Assembly (NCBI RefSeq): GCF_023242365.1
Contig: NZ_JALLIX010000006.1
Span: forward strand, 1 to 64,000
Length of the DNA: 64,000 nt
Reading direction: 5' to 3'
From: Pseudomonas sp. MWU13-2100
GTDB taxonomy: Bacteria > Pseudomonadota > Gammaproteobacteria > Pseudomonadales > Pseudomonadaceae
Shown: positions 34,308-43,450 of the stretch, in pieces
Position numbering within the stretch: the stretch's first letter is position 1
Layout: the number at the start of each line of letters is the position of its first letter
The notes under the pieces: model-generated
Database searches by the model: none
The model's input: the letters and a program-made list of their open reading frames with translations, nothing else
What the model was told of the DNA's origin: nothing
Made by a program: the position numbers and the translations under genes

Positions 34308-36587
34308 TCAGAAATTCGCTTCCAGCGACACGGTCACCGTACGGTCCAGGCCAACGATGTAGGCCGGGTCGCCATCGCGGAAACCGCTGTAGCTCGCCGA
34401 GTTGGTCTTGGTGGTGTACACGCCGTCCAGGTACTTTTTGTCGAACAGGTTGTCGACGTTCAGGCGCAGGGTCGCGCTCTTGACCACCTTCTTGTCCACC
34501 GGCAGGTAGATACCCGCGCCGAGGTTGAACACGGTGCGTCCGGAGATGGCTTCGTCGTTGGTCAGGTCGCCATACAGCTTGCTGGTGTATTTGCCACCGA
34601 AGGTGCCGTAGAACAGGCCGTCGTCATAACCGATATTGGCCGCCAGCATGTTCTTCGGCACGTTGGCGAACTGCTTGCCGGCGGTCGGCAGCAGGATCGC
34701 CTTACCGGCGTTGTAGACGGTCAGGTTGTCCTTCTGCTCGGCACGGGTATAGGTGTAGGAGGTATAGAAGTTGAAGTTGTGCGGCAGCAGCCCGCTCCAC
34801 TCCAGCTCCAGGCCCTTGTTGTCGACACTGCCGGCGTTGATATCGGCGAAATCGCCGTTGATGTCCTTGGATGACACCTGGCGATTCTCGAACTGCATGT
34901 AGAACAGGGTGGCCGCGACGGTCATGTCCTGTTCGGTGTAGCGCCAGCCCAGCTCGTGGTTCCAGCTGGTTTCCGGCTTGGAGTCGATGGAGCCCGCTCC
35001 CTGGTCATACAACACGTAGTTCTGCGGCACGCGCATGTTGCGCGACAGGCTGTAGAACAACTGGTCATGCTCGTCGAGCTGGTATTTCAGGCCGGCGTTG
35101 GGCAGCAGTTTGTTGTAGGTCTGGTGACGCTTTTCCGCCTTTTCGGTAATGCTGCCGTGGTTGCTGCCGTCACGCTCGACATTCATGTAGGCCAGCCCCG
35201 CCACCAGGGTCCAGTCCGGGGCGAAGTACCAGGTGTCCTGGGCCCAGACTTTTTGCGCCGGAGTCACGGTGAAGCGGTCGCGCCCCTGAACGGTGTTGCC
35301 GTTGGCATCGACCACATAATCGGAATCCGGCCAGATGCTTTCCGGCTTGCCATTCTGCTTGAGACGGATGAACGGCTGGGTCTGGCTCTGGCGCGCACGC
35401 TCATACCAGTAGCCGAACTGCAGGCTGTGGCTGTCCAGGTCCCAGTTCAGTTTGGTGGTGATACCCGGACGCCAGGTCTGGGTACGCGAAGGCCGGTAGT
35501 AGACGCCGGTGTTCGGCTGGCCGTCGGCGTTGTACTGGGCGGCGGTCGGCAGGTTGCTCAGGTCAAAGACCCCACCGACGTTGGAGCCGCGGTTGAGCGC
35601 ATAGGCCGAGCTGCCGACGCCGCTGCCGTTACCCCAGTAGTAATACGGGATCACCGACAGGGACAGGTTGTCGGCCAGTTTGAACTGGGTGTTGAGCACC
35701 CCGGTGAAGGTCTGGAACGGGTTGAGTGCCAGGCCTTCATAACTGCTGATCTTGCCGTTGCTGCCCAGGGCCGGGGTCGAAGGATACGGGTCATAGGTGC
35801 GCCCGTACTTCTGGAACTGGGCCTTGGTCAGCTGGCTGTAGCTGGCGTTTTCCTGCTCGTGGTACTTGAGGATCAGGTTCGCGGTGTTGCCGCCGCCCAT
35901 GTCGAAGAAGCTGTTCCACTCGACCTTGTCGGCACGCTCGGCGCCGTTGCCGCGCCATTTCTGGCCTTCGGTGTGGGAGAACGACAGCCAGTTGCTCAGG
36001 CCGTTGACCTCACCGGTGTTGAGGCGGGCAAAGGTCTTGGTGGTGGCATGACTGCCGACTACTTGCTTGACGAAGGCCCCGGTTTCCTTGGTCGGGCGAA
36101 TGGTCACCACGCCGATGTTGCCGCCACTGGAACCGATGTGCGGGCCGTCGGCCTCGGACGAGCCCTGGGTGACGAAGATCTGGTCGATGTTTTCCGGGTC
36201 GCCCAGCAGGTTGGCGTACAAGGCGTAGTTGCCGGAGTCGTTGATCGGCATGCCGTCGATGGACATGCCCACCTGGTCGGAGTTGAGTCCGCGCATGGTG
36301 AAGCGGAAGCTGCCCAGGCCGGTGGCGTCTTCACTGGAGATGTTCAGGCCCGGGGTGTACTTGAGTTTGTCGATGGCATTGCCGGTCGCGGTCTGCTTGT
36401 CCAGCGCTTCCTTGGTCACCGTGGAGCGCCCCTTGATGCTCTCCTCCTGGACCATGTAACCGCCACCCACGGTCGCCTTTCCCTGGACACCGATGGTACC
36501 GACGTCACTGTCGTTACTGTCCGCCAACGCGACACCTTGGCTCATGCTCGCGGCAATCATTGCCAGGTGAATCTTTGAGAACCTCAT
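34308..36587 (-). CDS. TonB-dependent outer membrane receptor
   Basis: This 759-residue receptor has a signal peptide (about 1-22), a plug domain (about 50-170) and a 22-strand barrel ending in aromatic F (VTVSLEANF). The plug has STVTKEALDKQTATGNAIDK, FRFTMRGLNSDQVGMSIDGM and GSSGGNIGVVTIRP. The barrel contains RNMRVPQNYVLYDQG. An open frame extends upstream through the tonB region, but the ATG at 36587 with an AGGA site is the true start. The substrate is unknown. The dedicated energising genes and linked phospholipase D and PhoD genes suggest a phosphorus compound rather than iron. Confidence 0.9.
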   Translation of the reverse strand: MRFSKIHLAMIAASMSQGVALADSNDSDVGTIGVQGKATVGGGYMVQEESIKGRSTVTKEALDKQTATGNAIDKLKYTPGLNISSEDATGLGSFRFTMRGLNSDQVGMSIDGMPINDSGNYALYANLLGDPENIDQIFVTQGSSEADGPHIGSSGGNIGVVTIRPTKETGAFVKQVVGSHATTKTFARLNTGEVNGLSNWLSFSHTEGQKWRGNGAERADKVEWNSFFDMGGGNTANLILKYHEQENASYSQLTKAQFQKYGRTYDPYPSTPALGSNGKISSYEGLALNPFQTFTGVLNTQFKLADNLSLSVIPYYYWGNGSGVGSSAYALNRGSNVGGVFDLSNLPTAAQYNADGQPNTGVYYRPSRTQTWRPGITTKLNWDLDSHSLQFGYWYERARQSQTQPFIRLKQNGKPESIWPDSDYVVDANGNTVQGRDRFTVTPAQKVWAQDTWYFAPDWTLVAGLAYMNVERDGSNHGSITEKAEKRHQTYNKLLPNAGLKYQLDEHDQLFYSLSRNMRVPQNYVLYDQGAGSIDSKPETSWNHELGWRYTEQDMTVAATLFYMQFENRQVSSKDINGDFADINAGSVDNKGLELEWSGLLPHNFNFYTSYTYTRAEQKDNLTVYNAGKAILLPTAGKQFANVPKNMLAANIGYDDGLFYGTFGGKYTSKLYGDLTNDEAISGRTVFNLGAGIYLPVDKKVVKSATLRLNVDNLFDKKYLDGVYTTKTNSASYSGFRDGDPAYIVGLDRTVTVSLEANF

Positions 36588-36612
36588 CACTGTATTCCTG
36601 CTTGTCGGTGCT

Positions 36613-37362
36613 TTATTGCACGCTGTAGTTGAAGGTGGCGGTGAAGCGTTGCTCGTTGCGTCCGCCAAAGGCTTGCTCAGGGAAAGGCTTGACCTGCTTG
36701 ATGCGATGCAGGCTGTTGGTTGCCGCACGGTTGAGCAGCATGCTCGGCGCCGGGGTCTGGATCCCGGAGTCGAGGACACGGCCCTGCCGGTCCACCAGCA
36801 ACCAGACCACCACCTCGCCACTGGGGCGTTCGAGGGAGGCCTGACGTCCGGTGGGGTACTGCTTGTAGGTATCCAACTCGTTGCGCAGGCCCTTGAGGTA
36901 GCCGCCTTCCAGAGCCTGGCCGTCAACTTTCGGCGGCGGTGGTGGCGCGGCCGGTGCCGGTGTACGGGCGACCACCGGCTCGGTGGCGGGCCGGGCCGCG
37001 ACCGGCGGGGTTTGCGCCGGTTTGGCAACCACCGGCTGTGGCTTGGGCACGGGTTTCGGCTTGGGCTTGGGCTTGGGCTCAGGTTTCGGTTCGGGCTTGG
37101 GCAGTGGCTTGGGCGGTGGCGGCGGTGGCGGCGCGGGCTCGGCCTCCTCGTCCTCGATCACCGGCGGTGGCGGCTCTTGCGCAACCACCGGTTCAGGCTC
37201 GGGTTCGGGCTCCGGCTCGACCAGCGCCAGCTCGACCGCCGACTCGTCGTACACCGGCTGGACCTTCAGCGGCTGGGACTGGATGCCCATGGCAATCAGC
37301 ACCAGCGCCACGATGGCCGGGACGCTGCCCAGCAACTGACGGACTCGGAACAGGACGTACAT
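36613..37362 (-). CDS. tonB: TonB family energy transducer
   Basis: This 249-residue protein has an N-terminal anchor (about 12-30, VPAIVALVLIAMGI). A long periplasmic proline-rich linker (about 48-145) has EPEPEPEPEP and KPEPKPEPKPKPKPKPVP repeats. The TonB C-terminal domain (about 150-249) contains YPTGRQASLERPSGEVVVWL and ends TATFNYSVQ. It carries energy from ExbB/ExbD to the receptor encoded just downstream. The acidic-then-basic Pro repeats span the periplasm. It starts two bases after the exbD stop. Confidence 0.9.
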   Translation of the reverse strand: MYVLFRVRQLLGSVPAIVALVLIAMGIQSQPLKVQPVYDESAVELALVEPEPEPEPEPVVAQEPPPPVIEDEEAEPAPPPPPPPKPLPKPEPKPEPKPKPKPKPVPKPQPVVAKPAQTPPVAARPATEPVVARTPAPAAPPPPPKVDGQALEGGYLKGLRNELDTYKQYPTGRQASLERPSGEVVVWLLVDRQGRVLDSGIQTPAPSMLLNRAATNSLHRIKQVKPFPEQAFGGRNEQRFTATFNYSVQ

Positions 37363-37364
37363 GG

Positions 37365-37772
37365 TCAGGACTTACGCGTGGCAATGGAGACGGAGGTGAA
37401 GCCACCCAGACGCAAGGTGTCCATGACTTCCACCAGGCGCGCGACTTCCACGCCCTTGTCGCTGTTGACGATGATCGTCGACTTGGTATCCGGCTTCTCC
37501 GCCGCCTTGAGCGCCGAGACCAGCGCGTCCACGGCAATGTCCTTGCCGTCGAGTTGCAACTGGCCGGCAAGCCCCAGGGTGAGGATGAATTTGTTCTGTG
37601 GCTTGAGTTGCTGCGAACTGCTCGCGCTCGGCAATTGCGTCTTCATGCCCAGCGCCGGAATCACGTTCAGGCTCACCAGTACGAAGAACACCAACAGGAA
37701 CATCATCACGTCGATCATGGGGATCAATTCGATGTGCGCCTTACGCTTTTTGGGTTCGTCCCAGGTTCTCAT
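37365..37772 (-). CDS. exbD: ExbD/TolR family protein
   Basis: This 135-residue single-helix inner membrane protein has its helix at about 17-40 (IPMIDVMMFLLVFFVLVSLN) with the essential aspartate D21. The periplasmic domain ends with VEVARLVEVMDTLRLGGFTS. It is the first gene of the operon and is spaced two bases from tonB. With ExbB it forms the proton-driven motor for TonB. Confidence 0.9.
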   Translation of the reverse strand: MRTWDEPKKRKAHIELIPMIDVMMFLLVFFVLVSLNVIPALGMKTQLPSASSSQQLKPQNKFILTLGLAGQLQLDGKDIAVDALVSALKAAEKPDTKSTIIVNSDKGVEVARLVEVMDTLRLGGFTSVSIATRKS

Positions 37773-37961
37773 TCCGATGCCCTCATTCGATTAGGGGCGC
37801 CAAGCTAGCAACGAAAAATGACCGAACGGTTAACATTAATTTACGATTTAAAGGCTCTAAATCGGGCCTTACAAGCTGTTACACAGTAAATTTATCTATG
37901 TAATGAAGAGGACACAAAGTTGGTACAGTCTTGCAAAATTTGATTGGACGGACCGCCCATC
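37773..37961. promoter_or_regulatory. Divergent promoter region between exbD and the GNAT/PhoD pair
   Basis: This AT-rich 189-bp region drives both directions. TTACA occurs twice ten bases apart near 37869-37883, and an inverted TTACA/TGTAA pair spans about 37879-37902. The best partial resemblance to a Pho box is ATGACCG with TTAACAT at 37818-37836, with the wrong spacing. No convincing Pho box or Fur box was seen. Confidence 0.4.
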
Positions 37962-38516
37962 ATGAGTGTCGCCTTACCTCACCTGAACACCCGACGCCTA
38001 CTGTTGATGCCCTTGCAGGCGGAGCAGGCGCAAACGTTGGCGTGGCTGGCGGATGAACCGGAAATCGCCAGCAACACGGGGGCGCTCCCCTCGCCTTACA
38101 CCGTCGAACATGCACGGGAATTCATTGCCGATCAGGAGGAGCAATACCGCTCCGCTCGTCTGATGGGACTGGGTATTCATTTGAGTGAAAGTCGTGAACT
38201 GATCGGCGTTATCAACCTGAGATTTTCACCGGCCCATGACAGCGCGCACCTGGGATATTGGATCGGGGCGCAGCATCGCAACCGTGGTTATGCCGGCGAA
38301 GCGGTCGGCGCGATGCTCGAGCACGGCTTTGTCGAGCGGAAGTTGCAGCGCATTGCCGGTCACTGTTTCAGGCGCAACAAAGCCTCCGCACGGGTCCTGG
38401 ACAAAGCCGGACTGCGCTACGAAGGCTGTCTGAAAGGCGCCTTTCTCAAGAATGGCGTCTACGAAGACATGCTGCTGTATGGGCTGTTGCGTAACCATTG
38501 GCAATCTCTTACCTGA
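37962..38516 (+). CDS. GNAT family N-acetyltransferase (RimJ/RimL-like)
   Basis: This 184-residue protein starts LPHLNTRRLLLMPLQAEQAQ, typical of the RimJ/RimL group. The acetyl-CoA loop region is LGYWIGAQHRNRGYAGEAVG (Q/RxxGxG/A variant), and NKASARVLDKAGLRYEGCLK follows. It should acetylate an amino group on a protein N-terminus or small molecule. The ATG at 37962 is chosen over an upstream TTG. PhoD begins 19 bases downstream, so the two are probably cotranscribed, although a shared function is not obvious. Confidence 0.85.
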   Translation: MSVALPHLNTRRLLLMPLQAEQAQTLAWLADEPEIASNTGALPSPYTVEHAREFIADQEEQYRSARLMGLGIHLSESRELIGVINLRFSPAHDSAHLGYWIGAQHRNRGYAGEAVGAMLEHGFVERKLQRIAGHCFRRNKASARVLDKAGLRYEGCLKGAFLKNGVYEDMLLYGLLRNHWQSLT

Positions 38517-38535
38517 TCATCCGCGAGCCGTGCCC

Positions 38536-40137
38536 ATGAACAATAAGGTTGTACCGAGCGAAGGCGAACCCAGGGTCGACCAGGACCGCCGCCGAATCAT
38601 CACCGGGCTGGCCGGAGCGACCGTGTTGTCGATCCTCAGTCCCTTCGCCCGCAGCGCGGGCGTCGACTACCCTTTCACCCTCGGGGTGGCTTCAGGGGAT
38701 CCGCTGCCTGATGGCTTTGTCATCTGGACCCGGCTGGCGCCGCTGTTCAATACCGCCGACGGCAGCGGTGGCCTGAGCAAGCCGGTGCCGGTACGCTGGC
38801 GGGTGGCGAGCGACGCGGCGATGACCCGCATCGTGAAACAGGGCGAGGTGCTGGCCGACCGGCGCTTCGCCCATTCGGTACACGTCGAGGTCGCCGGGCT
38901 GGAAGCCGCACGGCCCTACTGGTATCAGTTCGAAGGGCTGGGCGCGCAAAGCCCGGTGGGGCAATCACGGACCAGCCCGGCACTGACGGCCATGACGCCG
39001 GCGCGCCTGGGCTTCGTCTCCTGCTCGCATTGGGAGCGCGGCTATTTCAGCGCCTACCGGCACCTGGCGGCGGAACAACCGGACCTGGTGCTGTTCCTTG
39101 GCGACTACATCTACGACAGCTCCTACGCCGCCGATTCGGGCAAGATCATCCGCCCCCATGGCGCCGGCAATGCCGTCGACCTCGCTGGCTATCGCAACCG
39201 CTACGCCCTCTACAAGACCGACCCCGATCTCCAGGCCCTGCATGCCTGCGCGCCCTGCGCCGCGACCTGGGACGATCACGAAGTGCAGAACGACTATGCG
39301 AACCAGTGGTCACAGGATCCGGCCATTTCCACCCGCGATTTCCTGCGCCAGCGGGCCGCGGCCTATCAGGCTTTCTATGAACATATGCCGCTGCGCGCCA
39401 GCAGCCTGCCCAAGGGGCCGGACATGCGGGTCTATCGACGACTCGACTACGGCCGGCTGGTGCAATTGCATATCCTCGATGGCCGTCAGTACCGCTCGGA
39501 ACAGCCGTGCATTACACCCAATCGCAGCCGTCAGGGGCATGTCGCGGCAGTCGATTGCGCCGATCTTGGCGACCCGAAGCGCACCCTGCTCGGTTGGGAA
39601 CAGGAGGCCTGGCTGGAACAGGGCTTTGCCCGCTCGAAAGCCCGCTGGAACGTGATTGCCCAGGACCTGCTGGTGGCGCCACTGATACAACGCAATCCGA
39701 CCACGCACGAGCTGGGACACTGGACCGATGGCTGGGACGGCTATGGGGCGACGCGGGATCGGGTGCTGGCGTCCATCGAGCGCACCCGGGTGAGCAATCC
39801 GGTGTTCTGGGGCGGGGACATTCATTCGTTCTGGACCACGGACTTGCATGCGCGCTCGGGCGATCCGGAGTCGAAGGTCGTCGCGACGGAGTTTGTCGGC
39901 ACATCGGTGACCTCCGACGGGCCGCCGTTCGAGTTGTTCAACGGCGTGTTGCCGCTCAACCCACATGTTCGCTTTTTCGACAGTCGCCAGCGTGGCTACG
40001 TATCGGTCGAGGTGCAGGAGCAGAAGATGCTGACGAGCTTCCGGGTGATCTCCGATCCCCGGGATGTGAATGCCAGCGTCTCGACGCTCAAGCAGTTCGT
40101 GGTGGAGAGCGGGCGGGCCGGGGCGATTGCGCTTTAG
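38536..40137 (+). CDS. phoD: PhoD-type alkaline phosphatase/phosphodiesterase
   Basis: This 533-residue exported enzyme has a Tat signal (DRRRIITGLAGATVLSIL, about 17-34). A PhoD N-terminal domain starts DYPFTLGVASGDPLPDGFVI. The calcium/iron metallophosphatase core has FLGDYIYDSSYA, TWDDHEVQNDYA and WGGDIHSFWTTDL. PhoD enzymes hydrolyse phosphomonoesters and phosphodiesters outside the cytoplasm and in pseudomonads are commonly induced by phosphate starvation. It is divergent from the TonB/receptor/phospholipase D operon, so the two units may form one scavenging system. Confidence 0.92.
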   Translation: MNNKVVPSEGEPRVDQDRRRIITGLAGATVLSILSPFARSAGVDYPFTLGVASGDPLPDGFVIWTRLAPLFNTADGSGGLSKPVPVRWRVASDAAMTRIVKQGEVLADRRFAHSVHVEVAGLEAARPYWYQFEGLGAQSPVGQSRTSPALTAMTPARLGFVSCSHWERGYFSAYRHLAAEQPDLVLFLGDYIYDSSYAADSGKIIRPHGAGNAVDLAGYRNRYALYKTDPDLQALHACAPCAATWDDHEVQNDYANQWSQDPAISTRDFLRQRAAAYQAFYEHMPLRASSLPKGPDMRVYRRLDYGRLVQLHILDGRQYRSEQPCITPNRSRQGHVAAVDCADLGDPKRTLLGWEQEAWLEQGFARSKARWNVIAQDLLVAPLIQRNPTTHELGHWTDGWDGYGATRDRVLASIERTRVSNPVFWGGDIHSFWTTDLHARSGDPESKVVATEFVGTSVTSDGPPFELFNGVLPLNPHVRFFDSRQRGYVSVEVQEQKMLTSFRVISDPRDVNASVSTLKQFVVESGRAGAIAL

Positions 40138-40192
40138 CCCGGGGAAAGCGTTATCGTTCATCGCCGGCCATCAGAGCGCTGCCATACCTGGC

Positions 40193-41338
40193 TCAAGGCA
40201 ACCGCACATTGCCGTCATAGGGCGTCTGCAGATCCCGCTCCGGGATCTCCCAGATCAGCAACTTCGGCGGTGTCTGCTTGAACGCCGGGCTGTCGAAGTA
40301 GGCTTTCGCAGCCCCGGAAAACTCCCCACCATCCTTGGCAAAATTACCCACCGGCGCCCCCACCGCCGCCTCCAGGAAACCGACAAAATTCGAGTTGCGC
40401 GAGAACGATGTACCGATCAACGCGGTGTTCGGCAGATTGTCATCACCAAACAGATCGTCAAGGTTCTCGCCGGCCGTCGCGTCAGCCTTCTCCTTGACCT
40501 GCGTCGCCGCCACGCTCTCGGCCTTGGGCTGCCACGCCAACGGCAACCAGTCGATCCCCGCCAGACGCACCAGGTCACCCGGTCGTACGGCACTGGCTTG
40601 CGTATTCAACTCATAGCTCTTGCGCGGCGTCGCACTGAACTTCAAGGCTCTCATCGCCTCGGCAATCCGCCCCGCCGCCGCCTTGGCTCCGGCCTCGCTC
40701 CAGTGGGTATCGGTGCGCAGGAAAGCGCCCTCGCCCAGGGCCTGCAAGTTCGGCGTCAGATCCACCACCGCCACGCCCGCGCCTTGCAGCCCGGTCAACC
40801 AGGTGGCAATCCGTGGCTGGAATGAAGTCGGACGCCTGATCGAACACAACTGCGCCGCCACGATGCGGCTCTTGTCCGGCACCACCGCCACCAGCAATTC
40901 AATACCGCGCTTGTTCAATGCCTGGCGCAAATCAAGCACCGCCTGGGCCTTGGCCTGGGCATTGGCCGCCGCATTGCGGTTCAGGCGCAACTCATCACTG
41001 AGGAACAACCAGCCCGGACACCCCCCGCGCACCCGCGCCCCGAGGTCGCCGTCGATCAACCAACTGCCGCCGCGCTCGAGGTCGGCCGCCTGTCTGGGCA
41101 GCGGCGCATCCGACAGAGTCTTGGCGAAACGGTGGGTGATCTCGCCATGCAGGAGGATGTCCGGCGTCACCACCTTGGGCACGAACTCGATCGACCCCTT
41201 GATCATCAACCAGACACAGGACAAGGCCCCCAGCGCCAGGAACAGGGTAAAGACCACGCCCGCCAGGGGACTGGCGCGCATCGCCAGTGCGCTAGGCGGC
41301 GTCGGGGCAACGGACGGGGATTGCGTTGGCTGGTTCAT
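40193..41338 (-). CDS. wssI: Cellulose O-acetylation protein, AlgJ/AlgX-like
   Basis: This 381-residue protein has an N-terminal membrane anchor (about 25-48) and a periplasmic SGNH-like acetyltransferase domain. Its catalytic candidates are the D-x-H of LRTDTHWS (about 210) and the serine of IGTSFSRNSN (about 307). By analogy with AlgJ/AlgX it moves acetyl groups onto cellulose exported by the synthase. It starts inside the wssH stop (TGATG). It is the last gene of the operon. In P. fluorescens SBW25 a wssJ gene follows, but here the next gene is the convergent phoD. Confidence 0.85.
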   Translation of the reverse strand: MNQPTQSPSVAPTPPSALAMRASPLAGVVFTLFLALGALSCVWLMIKGSIEFVPKVVTPDILLHGEITHRFAKTLSDAPLPRQAADLERGGSWLIDGDLGARVRGGCPGWLFLSDELRLNRNAAANAQAKAQAVLDLRQALNKRGIELLVAVVPDKSRIVAAQLCSIRRPTSFQPRIATWLTGLQGAGVAVVDLTPNLQALGEGAFLRTDTHWSEAGAKAAAGRIAEAMRALKFSATPRKSYELNTQASAVRPGDLVRLAGIDWLPLAWQPKAESVAATQVKEKADATAGENLDDLFGDDNLPNTALIGTSFSRNSNFVGFLEAAVGAPVGNFAKDGGEFSGAAKAYFDSPAFKQTPPKLLIWEIPERDLQTPYDGNVRLP

Positions 41339-42753
41339 CAGAATTGAAAGTACAGAAAGGGCACGGCTTCACGACTGGCGATCAGAGCGAACGACAGGGT
41401 GAACCCGAGCACGGGCCAAAGGGCCGCAGCCAACACGAACAGCTCGCTGCCTGCGAAGCGTCTTTCCACACGGGGCTGCAACAGCGGCGCAAGAATGCAC
41501 GCCAGCCCGAGCAACGCCGCCAATCCATGCACCGGGCGCAAGGTCACGGCCAGGGCGTCGCCGAGGGCAAAACCGTGCTGGCCGAACTGGCCGCCATACA
41601 TGCTCAGGGCCGTGGCGAAGTCCGGCGAGCGGAACAGCGTCCAGGCCAGGCACACGAACAACAGCGTGGCCACATGACAGGCCCAGAGCGGCAGGCCCGG
41701 CAGGCTGGAGCGCGACCAGGCCCGGTCGACGCACAAGGCCACGCCATGGGCCGAGCCCCAGAGCAGGTAGTTCCAACTGTCACCGCCATGCCAAAGCCCG
41801 GCGATGGCCATGGTCAGGAACAGGTTGCGATAGGTTTTCCACACGCCTTTGCGATTGCCGCCCAAGGCGATGTACAGGTAGTCGCGCAGCCAACTGGACA
41901 ATGACAGGTGCCAGCGCCGCCAGAAGTCCTGGATGCTGTAGGCCAGGTACGGGCGATTGAAGTTTTCCGGAAAGTGAAAACCCAGCATCAATCCCAGGCC
42001 GATGGCCATGGCGCTGTAGCCGGCGAAGTCGAAGAACAGTTGCAGCGAATACGCCAGGCAACCGATCCAGGCGTCGACAAAGGACGGGTTGTCCAGGTGA
42101 AAGGCCACGTCCACCAGCGGCGACAAGGTGTCGGCCACCAGTACTTTCATGCACAGGCCGATCATGAACCGGCGCGCGCCGAGGGAAAAATTGAACCAGT
42201 TGAAATAGCGCTGGTTCAGTTCCCGGCGAACCCAGTCATAACGAATGATGGGCCCGGCAATCGAGTGGCCGAACATGGAGATGTAGGTGGCATAGTTGAT
42301 GAAGCTGCGCTCCACCGGCACCACATGCCGATGCACATCCACCAGGTAGGAGATCGCCTGCAGGACGATAAATGACAACCCCGCCGGCAAGGCCACCCGT
42401 TGCCAGTCCATGGGCATGGCGCCGTAATAGGTGATCAACTGGTTCCAGGTCGCGGCGAAGATATTGGCGTACTTGTACCAGCAGAGCACCACGGTGTTGA
42501 TCGCGATCAGCGCGATCAACAACCGTATCCGTCCCCGCGAATCTTCCCGCGAGCGGTCGACCAGCAGCCCGCCGACCCAGGCCAGCAGGGTCAACACCAT
42601 GTGCAGGAACAGGAACAACGGGCTCAGCCAGCCATAGAACAGCCAGCTGCCGATCAGCAGGATGACGTTACGCCAGCCCGGTCGGGCCAGCGCATAGACC
42701 AGCAGAAACACTGGCAGGAACAGCGTCAGGAATTCAAGCGAGGCGAAAACCAT
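41338..42753 (-). CDS. wssH: MBOAT membrane acetyltransferase for cellulose acetylation
   Basis: This 471-residue AlgI-like protein has about 11 membrane helices. Conserved MBOAT segments include SFIVLQAISYLVDVHR, GPIIRYDWVRRELN, FFDFAGYSAMAIGLG and RRWHLSLSSWLRDYLYIALG. The active histidine is in MAIAGLWHGGDSWNY. It should carry acetyl from a cytoplasmic donor across the inner membrane to the periplasmic acetylation proteins WssF/G/I. It is adjacent to wssG (19 bp) and overlaps wssI. Confidence 0.9.
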   Translation of the reverse strand: MVFASLEFLTLFLPVFLLVYALARPGWRNVILLIGSWLFYGWLSPLFLFLHMVLTLLAWVGGLLVDRSREDSRGRIRLLIALIAINTVVLCWYKYANIFAATWNQLITYYGAMPMDWQRVALPAGLSFIVLQAISYLVDVHRHVVPVERSFINYATYISMFGHSIAGPIIRYDWVRRELNQRYFNWFNFSLGARRFMIGLCMKVLVADTLSPLVDVAFHLDNPSFVDAWIGCLAYSLQLFFDFAGYSAMAIGLGLMLGFHFPENFNRPYLAYSIQDFWRRWHLSLSSWLRDYLYIALGGNRKGVWKTYRNLFLTMAIAGLWHGGDSWNYLLWGSAHGVALCVDRAWSRSSLPGLPLWACHVATLLFVCLAWTLFRSPDFATALSMYGGQFGQHGFALGDALAVTLRPVHGLAALLGLACILAPLLQPRVERRFAGSELFVLAAALWPVLGFTLSFALIASREAVPFLYFQF

Positions 42754-42772
42754 GGCAACGGGCGCTTCCGAT

Positions 42773-43450
42773 TCAGTTGGACAAGCTATCCGTGGCGGTA
42801 ATCAGGCGCGGCCCCGTCGACGAAGGCAGTAATAACAAACTGTAGCGCTTGTTCGCCTCCAGTGCGCCAAGCTCGACCGCCGAACCCACCGGGTGGCCGG
42901 CGCAGACCAACTGCACCGCCAACGAGGCCCGCGGGTTCAGCTCCTGGCGCCGGGGATTGCCGACGGGCGCCTTCTGGAACAGATCGACGTCGCGCCCGGC
43001 CAGGTTGACCCGTGCGTCAGTGCAAGCCGGGTCGGCATCGAAAAATGCCAGCGAGGCCTTGAGTTGGTTGGGGATATCGAAGGCTTCGCTGACCACCACT
43101 TGCCGAATGCCTTGCTGCGCATCCGCCAGGGCGAACACCGTGGCGAAATCACCGGCGTTGACCTTCACGTCCAGGGCCACCCTTTTGCCGTCGCGGCTCA
43201 AGCTGCCCCTGATCGGTTGCCCGCCGGACACCGGAATAAAGCCGCTGACCACCTGGCCCTTCTCCAGTTTCAAGCTGGTGGTTGCCCCTTCGGGGGTCAG
43301 TTCCAGGGGGGTGTCAGCCGCGTTGACGAAACGCAGGTAGGCCGAGTCCTGGGACGGGCCGGTGGGATACAGGGCAATCGGTCCGCTGAAGGCGCTGGCA
43401 CTCAGGGCCAGGCCGGCCAGGGCGCCAACGGCATGGAAAATCCGTTTCAC
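42773..43450 (-). CDS. wssG: Periplasmic AlgF-like acetylation protein
   Basis: This 225-residue protein has a signal peptide (MKRIFHAVGALAGLALSASA, about 1-22) and an AlgF-like beta-rich body starting ALYPTGPSQDSAYLRFVNAA. AlgF has no catalytic residues but is essential for alginate acetylation, probably as an adaptor. The start is the GTG overlapping the wssF stop (GTGA) at 43450. A longer open frame upstream is out-of-frame wssF sequence. Confidence 0.85.
   Translation of the reverse strand: MKRIFHAVGALAGLALSASAFSGPIALYPTGPSQDSAYLRFVNAADTPLELTPEGATTSLKLEKGQVVSGFIPVSGGQPIRGSLSRDGKRVALDVKVNAGDFATVFALADAQQGIRQVVVSEAFDIPNQLKASLAFFDADPACTDARVNLAGRDVDLFQKAPVGNPRRQELNPRASLAVQLVCAGHPVGSAVELGALEANKRYSLLLLPSSTGPRLITATDSLSN

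Noticed and set aside
34956..36578. 540-codon plus-strand frame opposite the TonB receptor
   Set aside because: It is antisense to a full-length receptor with signal peptide, plug and barrel; no independent evidence of coding.
36588..37028. Extension of the receptor frame through the tonB gene
   Set aside because: The extra residues are out-of-frame tonB sequence. The ATG at 36587 with ribosome site and signal peptide is the natural start.
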